DNA from: Cladocopium goreaui
Lineage: Eukaryota > Sar > Dinophyceae > Suessiales > Symbiodiniaceae
Length of the DNA: 64,000 bases
Direction of reading: 5' to 3'
NCBI GenBank assembly: GCA_947184155.2
Contig: CAMXCT020001668.1
Span: 488,936-552,935 of the forward strand
Below the pieces are notes generated by a model. It searched no databases and had not been told where the DNA came from. It worked only from the letters and a program-made list of their open reading frames with translations. How positions within the stretch are numbered: position 1 is the stretch's first letter; every line of letters starts with the position of its first letter. Both the position numbers and the translations under genes were made by a program. Shown piece after piece: positions 18,586 to 29,196 of the stretch.

Positions 18586-19106
18586 CGCTTCAGTATATCA
18601 AAACAAAAGTGAACAATCACATACAGGATTCAGTCCCTAACTACCTAAAAAGTCGTGCGATTATTCCCTGCACCGGGACCGTGGTCAAGTCGTGCCGCAA
18701 TGGCATAAAACAGCTTCCAAGTTCCATCGAATTAGATGCACAAAATGTTTCACCTCACCAGAGAACCAAAAAGAAGGAATACCACACCTGAAAGTCGTGT
18801 GCCTGCCTGGTTCCTGTATCAAATGCTGTTGTCATGGACCGTCAAAAGCAGCTGCGAAAAAGGAGGTTTCTGAATGTTCGGCACAACGTCACTCCGTGGA
18901 AGAGAATTTCACCAGGATCTCAAGGGACGACAGGAGCCGCGGGACTTCACAAAAGGTGCAGAACAGAAAGGCTGACTGTTTCGCTTTACTTAGATGAATT
19001 ACTAAATTAAAATGTGTGAATTCCGAATTCAAGTCTGTCAACACTCACCCTGAAGAGGGTTGCCTCAATTGGCTCCATGGCACCATGTCGGAGCCACCAT
19101 GGAAAT
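18586..19106 (-). other. 5' leader of the giant element
   Basis: About 520 bp between the 5' terminal repeat and ORF1 with no persuasive ORF on the minus strand. It would be the untranslated leader and may carry promoter or spliced-leader acceptor sites; none could be assigned by eye. Confidence 0.45.
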
Positions 19107-19682
19107 CACACTAGACAAGAATGGATCATTATATGATCCGGCAGGAACTGAATCCTGAAACATGCAGATTAAGTACGAAACACTGAAATTAACAATGCAT
19201 CCTACGAATAATAGAAGTACTTCAGAACGGTCATAGGGTTCAGAATCGACGTCAAAAAGAATGAATAAACCAGTAATAATACCATCGGCGAAGAATAACG
19301 TCGGCGAAACTTAGATGAATACCATCGGCGACGATGTTGTCGGCGATCATGTAAACAAAATAATACATAGGTGCTTTCTACGTCCTTGCTCTGAGGAAGG
19401 TTCTGATGCAACTGAATCAATAGTAAATGACCAAAAGTAATTCCAGATTGCGACAACAGTGCAGCAAATTGTATAAGATTGTGGGTGGGGTTCTTAGCTT
19501 GGCCCCTTGCTATGTCGGAAAAATACAAGCGCAGGTACGTCGGAATGATCAGTCCCGATATCACAATCTCAAACCACCGTCTTCGTTGGGCAGTGGATGG
19601 AATGAGATTCACTGCCCCCCTGCAAATTAGTGAAAACCAATAAGAAGTTTTACATCTGTTCAGATGGTACACACACACACAC
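19107..19682 (-). repeat. Terminal direct repeat, 5' copy (pLTR-like)
   Basis: Second copy of the 575-bp repeat, starting CACACTAGACAAGAATGG and ending in (AC)n before CACATTC. It is about 99% identical to 6535-7109, so the element inserted, or was homogenised, recently. Transcription of the minus-strand ORFs would start in or near this copy. Confidence 0.93.
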
Positions 19683-20481
19683 CACATTCAAATGTGAAAC
19701 TGAAAAAAAAAGGTGAACCACAGTTCAATAGTTTCAGGGTATGCCAACATAGTTGCAAAACTTCCGTTTTGGAGTCACGATGTGCTGGTGGACAGCAACC
19801 TGTTTCAAGATTTGATAGTCATGCGGTTGATGAGTCCGTGATGAATCACTAAGCATGGGAAGCAAAACAAACATCATTATATAGGAATGCAGGGGATATG
19901 GGGTCGCCTTACTTAGATGTTCCCATTTTTTACACAGGTTTGCAAGCTGTTTTTCACACACCCACCCGCATTGTCTCTTTTTGCCTTCTCTGTCTAATTC
20001 CTTTCATTATCCACTGGGACATGATGGGTAATGATTGCATGTATTTGGCAGATATAATTTGATATAATTATATAATGATGGAATGTGATGGACAATACAT
20101 GATGCATCATAATCATCATTATCATCATTAATGTGCCAGGTATTATATATACATAGATATACCGTTTTAGTTGACTTATACATTATATACTGTATACCAA
20201 CCAAATATCATGGTTTTTCTTCGTGTCTGTAACCTCTTTCTAGCCGTGACTAGCCAGGATGAGTTCTGGCGAAGCTCAGGTGACTGCCATGAAGCTTGCC
20301 CAGTCACTTTGATTGCTCGAATATCTCCGCCTAAAAGGATGAACGAACGCATGAAATGTCCGAAATGTGCCAGGAATACGTACCATTCAGTGCATCAGAT
20401 AAATATGTGTATTTATATAATTGATACTTGGAAAGTAGAAGGAGTCCTCAGAAAACTTTGAGTTTCAATACAATCACTCAC
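19683..20481. other. Flank of the giant element, intron-like
   Basis: AT-rich. At 20250-20340 the minus strand reads DIRAIKVTGQASWQSPELRQ, a possible small exon (kinase strand 3-like AIKV), but support is thin. A hammerhead-like core occurs at 19827-19841. Confidence 0.35.
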
Positions 20482-20790
20482 GCTTGGTGGTTCTCCATAT
20501 AATACTCCCATGTCCCAAAACCCATCTGAGCTTGGCCCTTTTCAAGCTCGGATGCCCCGTAACACACTCCGTTGTGTGGGATATCGAAGTCGTCCATCCC
20601 CTGCCAGATGCTTGGAGGATCATCCTCCACCCGTCGAAAAAACCCGTCGAAAAGTATTTGTTCATTCCGCTTCGAGCAGCTCATCCGATGCCGCATGCGG
20701 TAGACGTGTCCAAAGCCGCCATGGCCCAAGGGTTTCGGGGAGCCGTAGGAGCGTTCCAGGCGCCGCGAGGGGTCAGGACACAAAAGTAAT
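20482..20790 (-). CDS. Exon of unknown gene, possible kinase-like Gly-rich loop
   Basis: About 100 codons open on the minus strand, GC-rich against an AT-rich background, with a good GT donor (GTGAGTG at 20475-20481). It encodes PDPSRRLERSYGSPKPLG, then HGGFGHVYRMRHRMSCSKRN, and ends with GTWEYYMENHQA. LGHGGFGHVYRMRH resembles a protein kinase glycine loop (LGxGxFGxVY). But 65 residues follow without an AxK motif, so either splicing is more complex or the match is fortuitous. It could be an upstream exon of the kinase at 0-6.3 kb, now separated by the giant element, or a neighbouring gene. Confidence 0.45.
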
Positions 20791-20799
20791 GAGTGAATG

Positions 20800-21621
20800 T
20801 CCTGGCGGAAGGAGAAAGACATCAGACACGGGATGTTTTTGGGGACTTGTTGGGGGGTAGAAATTCATGGGATGTATGTGGAAATACTAGGTGATATCAC
20901 CGCCAGAAAATTGGATATAATTGGATATAACCAGCAGTGCATAGGGGATTCACGGTGCTTTTTCACCAGCAGCAAATGTTATTTCAATGGGGGATGGAAC
21001 GGGGATCTACAGCGATGAGATAGTGATGGATAATGGATGATAATGGGATGTACTGGGATATGCAGATATGCAAGCAACCATCAGCAACCATATGGGGGAT
21101 ATCAGCAACCATATGGGGGATATGGGTTTTAAAGTTTTGGTATCTGAACACGGGGAATCGTTGGCCCTAGAATTGCAATTCGAACAGAGAACATGGGGGC
21201 TTTTTAACTCACAGGATTCTTGGGTGCCGGTTTCAGACGAACCCATCATGCAGGACATAAGAGCACCAAAAAAGGGGGTACGATGGTTAACAAATGTCAA
21301 TAACCCCAGAGATTTCAATGATAACAATATTATGTAAAACGGGGGTCTATCAGAGATATCTAAGAGATACTCCGAGAAAAAGTTTTTGTTCTGTGGTTAG
21401 TAAATCTATTTTCCCCACACTGGTTTGAGCAATACATCAGCCATGTTGCCTACGGATCTATCCCCAATTTTTTCAGCCATAGGTCATTGCTCATTAACAA
21501 ATCCCAATTGTTGCTAGTTAAATCCCCATCTACCAAAATTGCTATAAAATTACCCTTCCAAGTCCATAAATTGATTGTAAACCATCATTCAATCCTCATT
21601 TTGGGTTGGTAAATCCAAATA
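20800..21621. other. Non-coding stretch
   Basis: AT-rich, with tandem copies of CAACCATATGGGGGATAT near 21085-21122. No gene was recognised. Confidence 0.4.
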
Positions 21622-21725
21622 TACCCTCTGGTAATTTAACATAGCTATGGAAAATCACCATTTTTCATGGGAAAATCCACAATAAATGGCCATTTTCAAT
21701 AGCTATGTTAGTTCACCAGAGGGTA
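21622..21725. mobile_element. CCCTCTGG-family MITE, intact
   Basis: 104 bp with long terminal inverted repeats (TACCCTCTGGTAATTTAACA at one end, GTTAGTTCACCAGAGGGTA at the other) and an internal near-palindrome. TA at both ends is the likely target duplication, as in Tc1/mariner-derived MITEs. Confidence 0.8.
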
Positions 21726-21896
21726 AATCCAAAAAATGGGGTCCTGGTTTTCCGATTTCCGTGTGCTCAGCATGCGGTGCCGAATCACGCTGGACAACAG
21801 CTGCGAGTTTCGGCGCCGCGGGTCTCGGCGTGGGGAGCGAAGCTGCTCCAAGGCGATGAAACAACCTGGTTAGGCCAGGAATCGGATTCCATGGTT

Positions 21897-22006
21897 TACC
21901 CTCTGGTTATGTCAAAATAGCTATTGAAAATGGTGATTTAGTTCGTGGATTTTCCCATTGAAAATGGTGATTTTCCATAGTTTTTTTGTATGTTTACCAG
22001 AGGGTA
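21897..22006. mobile_element. CCCTCTGG-family MITE, variant
   Basis: 110 bp, TACCCTCTGGTTATGTC to TATGTTTACCAGAGGGTA. Its interior (GGTGATTTAGTTCGTGGAT) differs from the 104-bp type, so it is a subfamily. It lies 171 bp from the previous copy. Confidence 0.75.
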
Positions 22007-23160
22007 TCATCTACATATGGCTATGAATCAATACCTATTAATAGCATTTTTAGAGGGATGAACATCCATAAATCCCAGCTATTTTGATGTGAACTACAGG
22101 GGTACAAGGTTTTGACCCACTGCCATATCTAACCCATGGTTCATCCCTTATTTTCATAGAGGATTGTCCATATGTATATATATATACACATAATTACACA
22201 TATAATGTACTATATTGTATTGGGTTATATTATATTATGTCAGATCATATTATATTACATTCTGTTGTGTTGTATAACATTATATTTTGCATATTTCTAT
22301 ATAATATATTATTTGTTATATTATATATATATATAATTATATATATATATATAACTGGGGCTGTTTCACCCATTTACTACGTGGGACCCCCGAAGTTGGG
22401 AAGGGGAGAGTTTTGAACCAAACTGCTGAGGAAATGAGTTGACTATAGTTATCCATTAATTATTGGGATATTATATAGTGATAATTAAAACTTAAAAGAG
22501 TATATATCATTATATATCCTATTTTAAGGAAATGACTACACAATTTTCGGGATTTTGCACCATATGTAAACTGTCTTTCATGGGAGTAGACTTGGGGACC
22601 CTCAACACCTGTGTTACCATTCAAAGTGTATAGGTATCCCGTTCATTGATAATTGCTGATATTGAACATGCTTGGTATTGGATCCCAACAGTTGGTAAAT
22701 TCCAATACTAAACCCTTCAATCATGGTATTTCGTATTGAACCAAATGAATTCCATGATAGATGGTCAGGTCGACCAGGCTATGGTTGTTTTTTTCAGTTT
22801 CCCCGGACATATGACAATCCGCAGCACAACAAGCCAGTGAAAATATCCAGCATCGAAATCAATCTAGAATCATCTAGAATCTAGAGCTGAGATGCTGGAA
22901 TTCCTACAGGAAAAACAAATCCTCCCATGAAGTGCAGGTCTGGCCAAAATGTTGGCTATTAGAAAAGCAACAGTTGGAATATCACATGAACTTCCAACAG
23001 ATTATCACCAACACTTACACGGATACAAATGTGGATTCATCCATCAATTATAAACTATAACAGATACTAGATGGATACATGTCACCCACACACCCTTTGC
23101 ACATGGAGTTTTTCCGGAAATGACGTTGTCACGACATGTCACAAGCAACACTTTGGGATT
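22007..23160. repeat. AT-rich non-coding DNA with TA arrays
   Basis: Dense TA/TATT simple sequence at 22160-22355, then featureless AT-rich DNA with no readable exon. Confidence 0.55.
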
Positions 23161-23345
23161 TTAATGGATTTTATGGGTCGACAGCCCGAAGACCATCCAA
23201 GACCCGACCCGATTTCTCGAGCAACAGCAGGAGCTGGAGATCTTCGACATGGATCGAGCGACGATACCCTCCAGGCCATGAGAGGAGGAGCCTCCATGCC
23301 GTGGGCTTGTCGGGAGGCTTGTCGGGGATACCCCCATGGCAAGGA
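23160..23345. other. GC-rich island, possible exon, strand uncertain
   Basis: Composition jumps to GC-rich and several frames are open on both strands (plus DLRHGSSDDTLQAMRGG; minus VEDLQLLLLLEKSGRVLDG). No domain is recognised and the strand cannot be decided by eye. Confidence 0.25.
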
Positions 23346-23599
23346 AAATGATGATTCACCTGTCGGCTAAGGGGGATATAGCTCCAATTATATGGATTTA
23401 TAGAATGATTTATAACGATTTATATGGTACAGTACCTCCAATGGATCGGAATACCTCAAATGGCCATTGATCATGGGATTGCCATCTTTTCATGGTGAAA
23501 ATTATGGAGGTGTCCTAAGCCTTCAAGGTACCCCCAAATCATCGAAATTGGAACATAATTATTCTATATTATTCTAGTATCACCCGCAGAACCTAACGT

Positions 23600-24055
23600 T
23601 CGCCCATGATGACACAATACTGTTTTACCACATGTTTCATCCGCGGTTCTAACCGCCTTGCAGGGATGGACGGTACACTAGGTGTGGCCCCTCGCCACGC
23701 GCACGACACGAAATCTGCTTCATGGTTCGTTTCACAATCATTTGCGGCAACAACTCTTCGCAGGCTTCGTGAAGGTCCGTGGGAAAGAAGGCCCGTTTCG
23801 TGCGAGAAAACACGGGCTCCGGGCAAACGTCCGGATCTGTGCGTAGTATTGAAACCTATGGTGGCTTGGGGAACCCGCAGTTTAGGAAAGCTCCAATTTT
23901 TTTTCCTTCCCCCGTCCCCAGAATGCGGCGGCAAGATGGTCAAGTCAGGGGACATAAATGGTGCTGATCAACCTTGGTGGAACCAAGAAGACCCAAGAAG
24001 CATCCGAATTTTCTTTCAATTGTTCTGCTTCTTGTTCATTGATGTCCTTTTTTGA
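23600..24055. other. Open region of uncertain strand
   Basis: Frames of 149 codons (plus, from 23606) and 120 codons (minus, to 23593) overlap. The composition is mixed and no domain is recognised. It could be an exon or a decayed element; it is listed so the stretch is not silently skipped. Confidence 0.2.
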
Positions 24056-24144
24056 CAGCCACACAATTGAGGTATCAATATTTCAAATGCCATGCATTAA
24101 TATGCATTAATGATCTTCCAGAAAAGAAATGAACTGTTTTTTCA

Positions 24145-24216
24145 TTGGGTCCGCGCGCGCACACCACAACAAGCTTATTTTGGGGTAGTTAGGGGCGCGC
24201 GCGCGCGCGGACCCAA
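24145..24216. repeat. GC-alternating hairpin (Z-DNA-prone)
   Basis: TTGGGTCC plus GCGCGCGC on the left and GCGCGCGC plus GGACCCAA on the right form a perfect inverted repeat of at least 14 bp around a 40-bp loop, in otherwise AT-rich DNA. Confidence 0.75.
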
Positions 24217-24275
24217 GGAAGAAAAGTTTAAAGTTTTTTGCATTTGCTGAGTAAGCCAAATACTTGAGTTTTTTA

Positions 24276-24388
24276 AGATGTTTTGAGCTGTAATCATTCA
24301 AGTTGGGTGCTAAAACATGTTTGAGATGCTTTGATCGAGCATTTAGATGTTTTGAGGTGTAAATCACCCAATTTGGGTGCTAAACAGT
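24276..24388. repeat. Imperfect 67-bp tandem duplication
   Basis: AGATGTTTTGAGCTGTAA with TTGGGTGCTAAAAC, and AGATGTTTTGAGGTGTAA with TTGGGTGCTAAAC, are two direct copies about 67 bp apart. Non-coding. Confidence 0.6.
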
Positions 24389-25589
24389 GCTGAGTTTTTT
24401 TGAGCCATTGCCATGTTCAAATCGTTGTCGCGTCAACCCTTGATTAGTTCAATTGGAGGCGTACCACTTAGCTATATGAAATCACCTCTTCGGGTAACTC
24501 CCACAGCTTGTCAGCCAGTATTTACCTATCCAGAGCTGACATTAATCTACACTATTCAAAAAAATGATTGCAGCATTGTGCATCTTGGCTACTACCCGCA
24601 TTCTTGTTTGTAGCCGGGTAGAGCCAGGTGTTTGCTTGTCGTATTCATAGTTTAAATAGTTTCAAAGTTATCCCATTACTGGTTGGTTGCCAGCTCCTAT
24701 GCATACCATTGTTTGTGGTCAGGTTGCGGTGATTGCAGGGATACAACCTCTAAGCACCATCCAAAACTCATGAAAGACTAGCAACTTGCTTTCTCCTTCA
24801 TGGCCCGACAGAAGCTCCATATATGTGCTACGTCCATCTACCGGTGTTCAAAGTACTGATGGTTCACGGAACCATGGTGTTTTCTATAGAAATTTGCCTT
24901 CACTCATCCAGAATCACCAACATACGGCAGTTGCTTCATCCCGTCATCATCCCATTATTTATAGCGTTTCATAGTTATCAATCGTCACCATTCGGCCGAC
25001 CATTCGGCGCTTCCCATGGGCCTCTGGAACCTTTTGATCCACCACTTGCGTTGGACCCCTTCGAAGCTTGACGCGTCATGGCGCGGCTCACCACATGGCA
25101 CGACCGGCGCGGGAAGAAATACTGTCAGGCTGACGGTACAACTAAAGGTGCACTGCATCCATCTGGCATCCCAAGACAAAGGATAGGTAGCCTTAAGAGC
25201 GTTCACTGGAAATCACTGGTCGCGACTCAAACGCTTGGGGTATTTGGGGGTCTGTTGGTGAAGGAACCGGCTCAATCATGTTCAAAACACAAGTGAAGGG
25301 TGAAGTGCTGAAGCTCATCAATTGAGTTGCACCTTGATATGTCTAGTCTTGAAATCTCCCTGTGACACATGGCCCAAAGAACGGGGTCCCGCCCTGCGAG
25401 AGCCAAAGCTGGGTCTGACAGGACAGCGCTTAGCGATGGGACCGTCAAGCGAAGCCAAACAGCAATGGACACCACAAATTCCATCATGCTTCGGCTAATC
25501 ATTCAATGTATATATAAATATATAATATGTAATTGTTTAAGTAAGACAGAAAGCAACAGGAACCAGAAGGAACCCATATGTAATCCATA

Positions 25590-25614
25590 TGTATATATAT
25601 GTGTGTGTGTGTAC
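25590..25614. repeat. TA/TG microsatellite
   Basis: GTATATATATGTGTGTGTGT tract in a non-coding stretch. Confidence 0.75.
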
Positions 25615-25845
25615 CAGCAGTCTTTCATTGATGCTTTACCCATTCAAAATCATCGAATTATGGAGGATCCTGCGAATTTCCCTTCAACCTGACCCCAAAA
25701 AAAGGGTAAGCTCCGGCAGCGTGGCTTCCCACCATTTTCTCCGCCGCCTCAATGGTTTCTGCAAGCCAAATCTGTACAGGGGGGCCCAGAAAACGACTCA
25801 ACGTGGAACACACCTCATCACCTCCCAAAAAAAAAAGGGTTAATA

Positions 25846-25963
25846 CTTACTGGTGCTAAACATAGGGAATTTTCGGGAATGATCCATTTCATCACTAGTA
25901 ATGTCATGATCCCAGCAACCCCATTCTCAACCATCCATTCCCTACGTAAAACGCACCAGTAAG
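25846..25963. mobile_element. CTTACTGGTGC-family palindromic element, copy 1
   Basis: 118 bp with ends CTTACTGGTGCTAAACATAG and ACGCACCAGTAAG, so about 11 bp of perfect terminal inversion plus an imperfect inner match (TAGGGAA / TTCCCTA). A second copy is at 32437-32529. It abuts a CCCTCTGG MITE. Confidence 0.7.
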
Positions 25964-25972
25964 ATAACCATA

Positions 25973-26075
25973 TACCCTCTGGCAATTTAACATAGCTATT
26001 GAAAATTGCCATTTAGTTCGTGAATTGTCCCATTAAACATGGTGGATCTTTCCACAGTTATGTTAGTTTACCAGT
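25973..26075. mobile_element. CCCTCTGG-family MITE, right end degenerate
   Basis: The left end TACCCTCTGGCAATTTAACA is intact. The right end TATGTTAGTTTACCAGTAAG has lost the GAGGGTA and instead continues as CCAGTAAG, as in the adjacent family. This suggests recombination between two element types. Confidence 0.7.
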
Positions 26076-26257
26076 AAGTTATTCACCACCAACAACCACT
26101 ATTCTTGGGAGTCACCTTTGGAGCGGCTGAAATCGGCTGAATCTCCAAGGCAAACAAGGCGAAAAAAGTCCATCGATCCGCAGTCTGGAAAACCCTATTT
26201 GAAACTGGTCTGGCGGTGGTTACACCCAATAAGAAAATCTTAGGCCAACCAAAAAAA

Positions 26258-26415
26258 CGATGTATATATATATATATATATGTGTATAATAATAACTATA
26301 ATATATATATATGCGTGTGTATATATATATATATACACATATAATTATAATATGTACGAGCCCCGGACCCAGTATATATACAACGTTATATATATATATA
26401 TAATTATTGTGTGTG
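26258..26415. repeat. TA/TG microsatellite cluster
   Basis: Three TA tracts separated by GTGTATAATAATAACTA-type spacers, followed by GTGTGTGCGTGTGCG. Non-coding. Confidence 0.85.
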
Positions 26416-26539
26416 TGCGTGTGCGAGTATGATCGAGCATGAATATACTATGAATATATTCAAACGAGCTTCAATAGTGCAAATAGGAAAGCCATGAATC
26501 GAATCAAACTCTACACATCGAAATCTCATCGGCCCCACG

Positions 26540-26770
26540 TTTGATCACATCGCCTGTCAGGCGCGAACCCCCGTTTCGGCTCGGCTACAAACGCCGCGAC
26601 CTGCACCACGCACTCTTCACGCCGCACAGACAGCCAACAGCGGATGACACCCCAATGCTTGGCAGTGGGTGGGCCCAACATGTTACCCAGGTGTCATTTT
26701 TCGGTGACATGGCAGTAACTATAGATTCACTAGATCAGGTTGTCCAGAATAGTAGGAGTGAGGTCGGGTG
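26540..26770 (+). other. GC-richer open patch, possible exon
   Basis: A plus-strand frame encodes SPVRREPPFRLGYKRRDLHH and continues to 26771. No domain is recognised. It may be an exon fragment or chance. Confidence 0.2.
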
Positions 26771-27567
26771 AAACTGACTCAGCCTCGAAAGCAATCATTA
26801 GATGCCTAATCATGCCTAAGGTATCCTAAGATACTTCCTGCACGGAGCACAACCCGACAACGTCCTGGAAAGTGCCATAAAAAGTAGGTGTTCCAGTGGT
26901 CCTCCAAAAGATGCAAATGGGAAATCCATTTAGAAACCTTCAAGGGAAATTCACGACCATCCATTTTAAGGTGGATTTGGGGGCGCCGCTGGCTACCTCA
27001 CCGTGTCCAAATGACAGTCTTCAATGTCTTTTCTTCGTCTAAATTTACAAAATGTTGTTGCCCTACCCACAAATGCAGTGGTTATTGTAAAATTTGTAAA
27101 TGCCCCCTATTTCTCGCAACCACTTCTGGAAGTTTTGACAAGAAGCTTAAGTCCATAGTCTCTGCCCTGTCGCTGACGGACGTTCCAGGCACCCAGCAAA
27201 GCCAACTATGTGCCCGGAGCCATTAATGTTGCAACGCGTGCGTTGCATCTACGCATTCTGCCAAATCTGCAAACCCAGCACCATTGGATTTAGAAACAAA
27301 AAAGTGGACATGGGCTAACCCTTCGGGTGCATTGATTGTAATTTCTGAACATGTCCTTCACGATTGGGTTTCGCGTCCGCATGACATTAACCATTTACCA
27401 TTGATCAACTGACCGGTGGCCAGCCCAACCTCTAAAGATTCCTATCCTCGTCCCTGTGGCCTTGAAGAAAAGGTATAGTTACTAGTTGAAACCCCAGAAG
27501 AACAACATCCTGAAACTTTGACCTACCTACACCCACAGGCTACCACCAACAGTTTGAAGCAAATGGC

Positions 27568-27605
27568 TCTTCCAGCATCTTCCAGCATCTTCCAGCATCT
27601 TCCAG
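27568..27605. repeat. 10-bp tandem repeat
   Basis: About four copies of TCCAGCATCT in tandem. Confidence 0.85.
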
Positions 27606-27797
27606 CACCAACCTTTCCATACAACTTTTTAGATCAGTTCCGAAGACTCGAGCTTCATCATCTCACCAAGAACTTCCTATACCATGTTATTCAACCATTC
27701 CAATCGCTACCAGCCATGCTATTCCAATGGTTCCATGTTCTTCCCATGCTCTCACGGCCCTTGGCCACCCATGGGTGGCCGCCCTTCAGAACGGCCC

Positions 27798-27933
27798 TCA
27801 GTAGAGTTGCGACTCTAAAAGCGCCGCGAAGAAGCTCATCACCTCCATCCCCACACGGCGCACCACTTTCTGCACGAAGACCTGGAACCAGTCCTCGCAG
27901 AGAGCCAGGAATTCCTCGAAACTTCCGAAGAAA
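27798..27933 (-). CDS. Terminal-looking exon of unknown gene
   Basis: After an AAACTGCCAG acceptor the minus frame reads FFGSFEEFLALCEDWFQVFV, then QKVVRRVGMEVMSFFAALLE, and stops (TGA at 27798-27800) after SQLY. Composition and amphipathic character are strongly protein-like, and the GC content stands out from the flanks. It may be the last exon of a minus-strand gene whose earlier exons lie at higher coordinates. The family is not recognised; the sequence looks all-helical. Confidence 0.5.
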
Positions 27934-28654
27934 CTGGCAGTTTAATGACTCCCAAAGGGTTCACCCGAACCATCAACCCATACAAGTTATAATACCCAAA
28001 AATCACATGAAATCCCATGAAATCCACCATAAAAATTGGTTGTTCAACCCCAAACCCAAGCCGAGGCCCCCGGCCAAAGTCAAACCCGCTGTGATTCGCA
28101 CACCTTGCCCGGGCATGTCGCCTGGGCGTCTTGGATCATGAATTGGGGGCTGAGAGAATCGGAGTTTTTCAGGGTGGGATTCAGAAACCATTAGGAACGT
28201 TCAGCAACCCCTAAGAAAAAAAAAATGTGTCAATGCAACATCCCAACATATCTTTTGGGATTTATCCATGTGGCAACCCAGAAAAGGGATCCAGTTCGCG
28301 AAACAAACCGAAAACAAGAATCTTCAAGAATGGTTTTAAGCACCAAAAATGTTGTTCACTGCTCATTTGGTAGTCGAATAAGTTCACTTAGGGGAGACCA
28401 ACCATGTCTTTGCTCCCGGTTTTCAACCAAAATGGACACCAAAACCGATTTCTTGGCAAAATATACCCCAGGTGATGCTGAAACCAAACCATTCGCCAAG
28501 GGACACTGAAGTTGGATCGTGTCATCGAACAAAGACTCGAAGATCCGTTCTGAGGACCGTGGCTGTGGGAGATCTCAAGGTTGAACCCCTGTTCTGAACA
28601 GATGGTGTCCAACTGTAAAGGTTTGGGGGCATGATTTCATATGTGCCATGTATA

Positions 28655-28795
28655 GATATACATGTGTATATATATATATTATATCTCTGTGTGTCTGTCT
28701 GCGCGCGTGTCAAACACAGACAACCCCCCCCAAAAAAAACAACAATATATTTATATACAATATAATATATATATATATATGCATATACATTATGT
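28655..28795. repeat. TA/TG microsatellites
   Basis: TATATATATATTATATCTCTGTGTG tracts and later (AT)n, separated by a C7A8 run. Confidence 0.75.
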
Positions 28796-28839
28796 ATAGA
28801 ATCTCCAGAAGAAACCCAACATTTTGGCCATTGAACAAA

Positions 28840-28899
28840 TCCCAGTGGCTGAAGCGTCGGAACTTCCGCCGGTAGCCTGGAATCATGTGCCGCGAATCC
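28840..28899 (-). CDS. Possible small exon
   Basis: After a CATCTGCCAG acceptor the minus strand reads DSRHMIPGYRRKFRRFSHW. It is GC-richer than its flanks. Its frame also stays open upstream into TNDIIIYICQ. Family unknown. Confidence 0.3.
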
Positions 28900-29196
28900 T
28901 GGCAGATGTAGATGATGATGTCATTGGTGAAATGACAAAGGAAAGGAATACATGGCTATTGGATGCTAAATGGATGCCAAATGGACGCTAATGGTTATTG
29001 TCATTAGTATGCATTATGCATTATGCATTTGTATAGATAAGTATGTATGGATTCTCTCTAAAATGTTATTGGTTGCATTAATTGTATCACTATTTACTTA
29101 TTTGCTGTTATTGCAAGATATTGCAAGTGAAAACAGGTAAATTGTTATTACATGTTTTTACGACTTATCATCGAACCATAACCTAGTAGTAAAAAT

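Larger units (their letters stand above)
6535..19682 (-). mobile_element. Giant Penelope-like retroelement with direct terminal repeats
   Basis: A 13.1-kb unit bounded by two 575-bp direct repeats that differ at about five positions. All recognisable ORFs lie on the minus strand. In order of transcription they are: an SR/proline-rich ORF1 (18585-15964), a two-frame ORF2 (15816-14328), the GIY-YIG/CxC/RT ORF3 (14282-11556), a Myb/SANT ORF4 (11379-10747), then A1 (to 9900), B1 (to 8984), A2 (8802-8209) and B2 (to 7216). ORF3 places it with the Penelope-like elements that carry an N-terminal endonuclease. Known members have pseudo-LTRs and a bias to insert in microsatellites; both fit the (CA)n at each end here. 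The many extra ORFs do not fit those compact elements. No clear target duplication is visible, because both flanks are CA-rich. Confidence 0.8.

Noticed and set aside
19827-19851. Functional hammerhead ribozyme
   Set aside because: The core starts UUGAUGA instead of CUGAUGA, stem II does not close and GAAA is missing; kept only as a low-interest relic.
20475-20790. Kinase C-lobe end suggested by PDPSRRLE
   Set aside because: The following sequence is LGHGGFGHVY, an N-lobe-like motif, so the DPxRRL resemblance is probably accidental.
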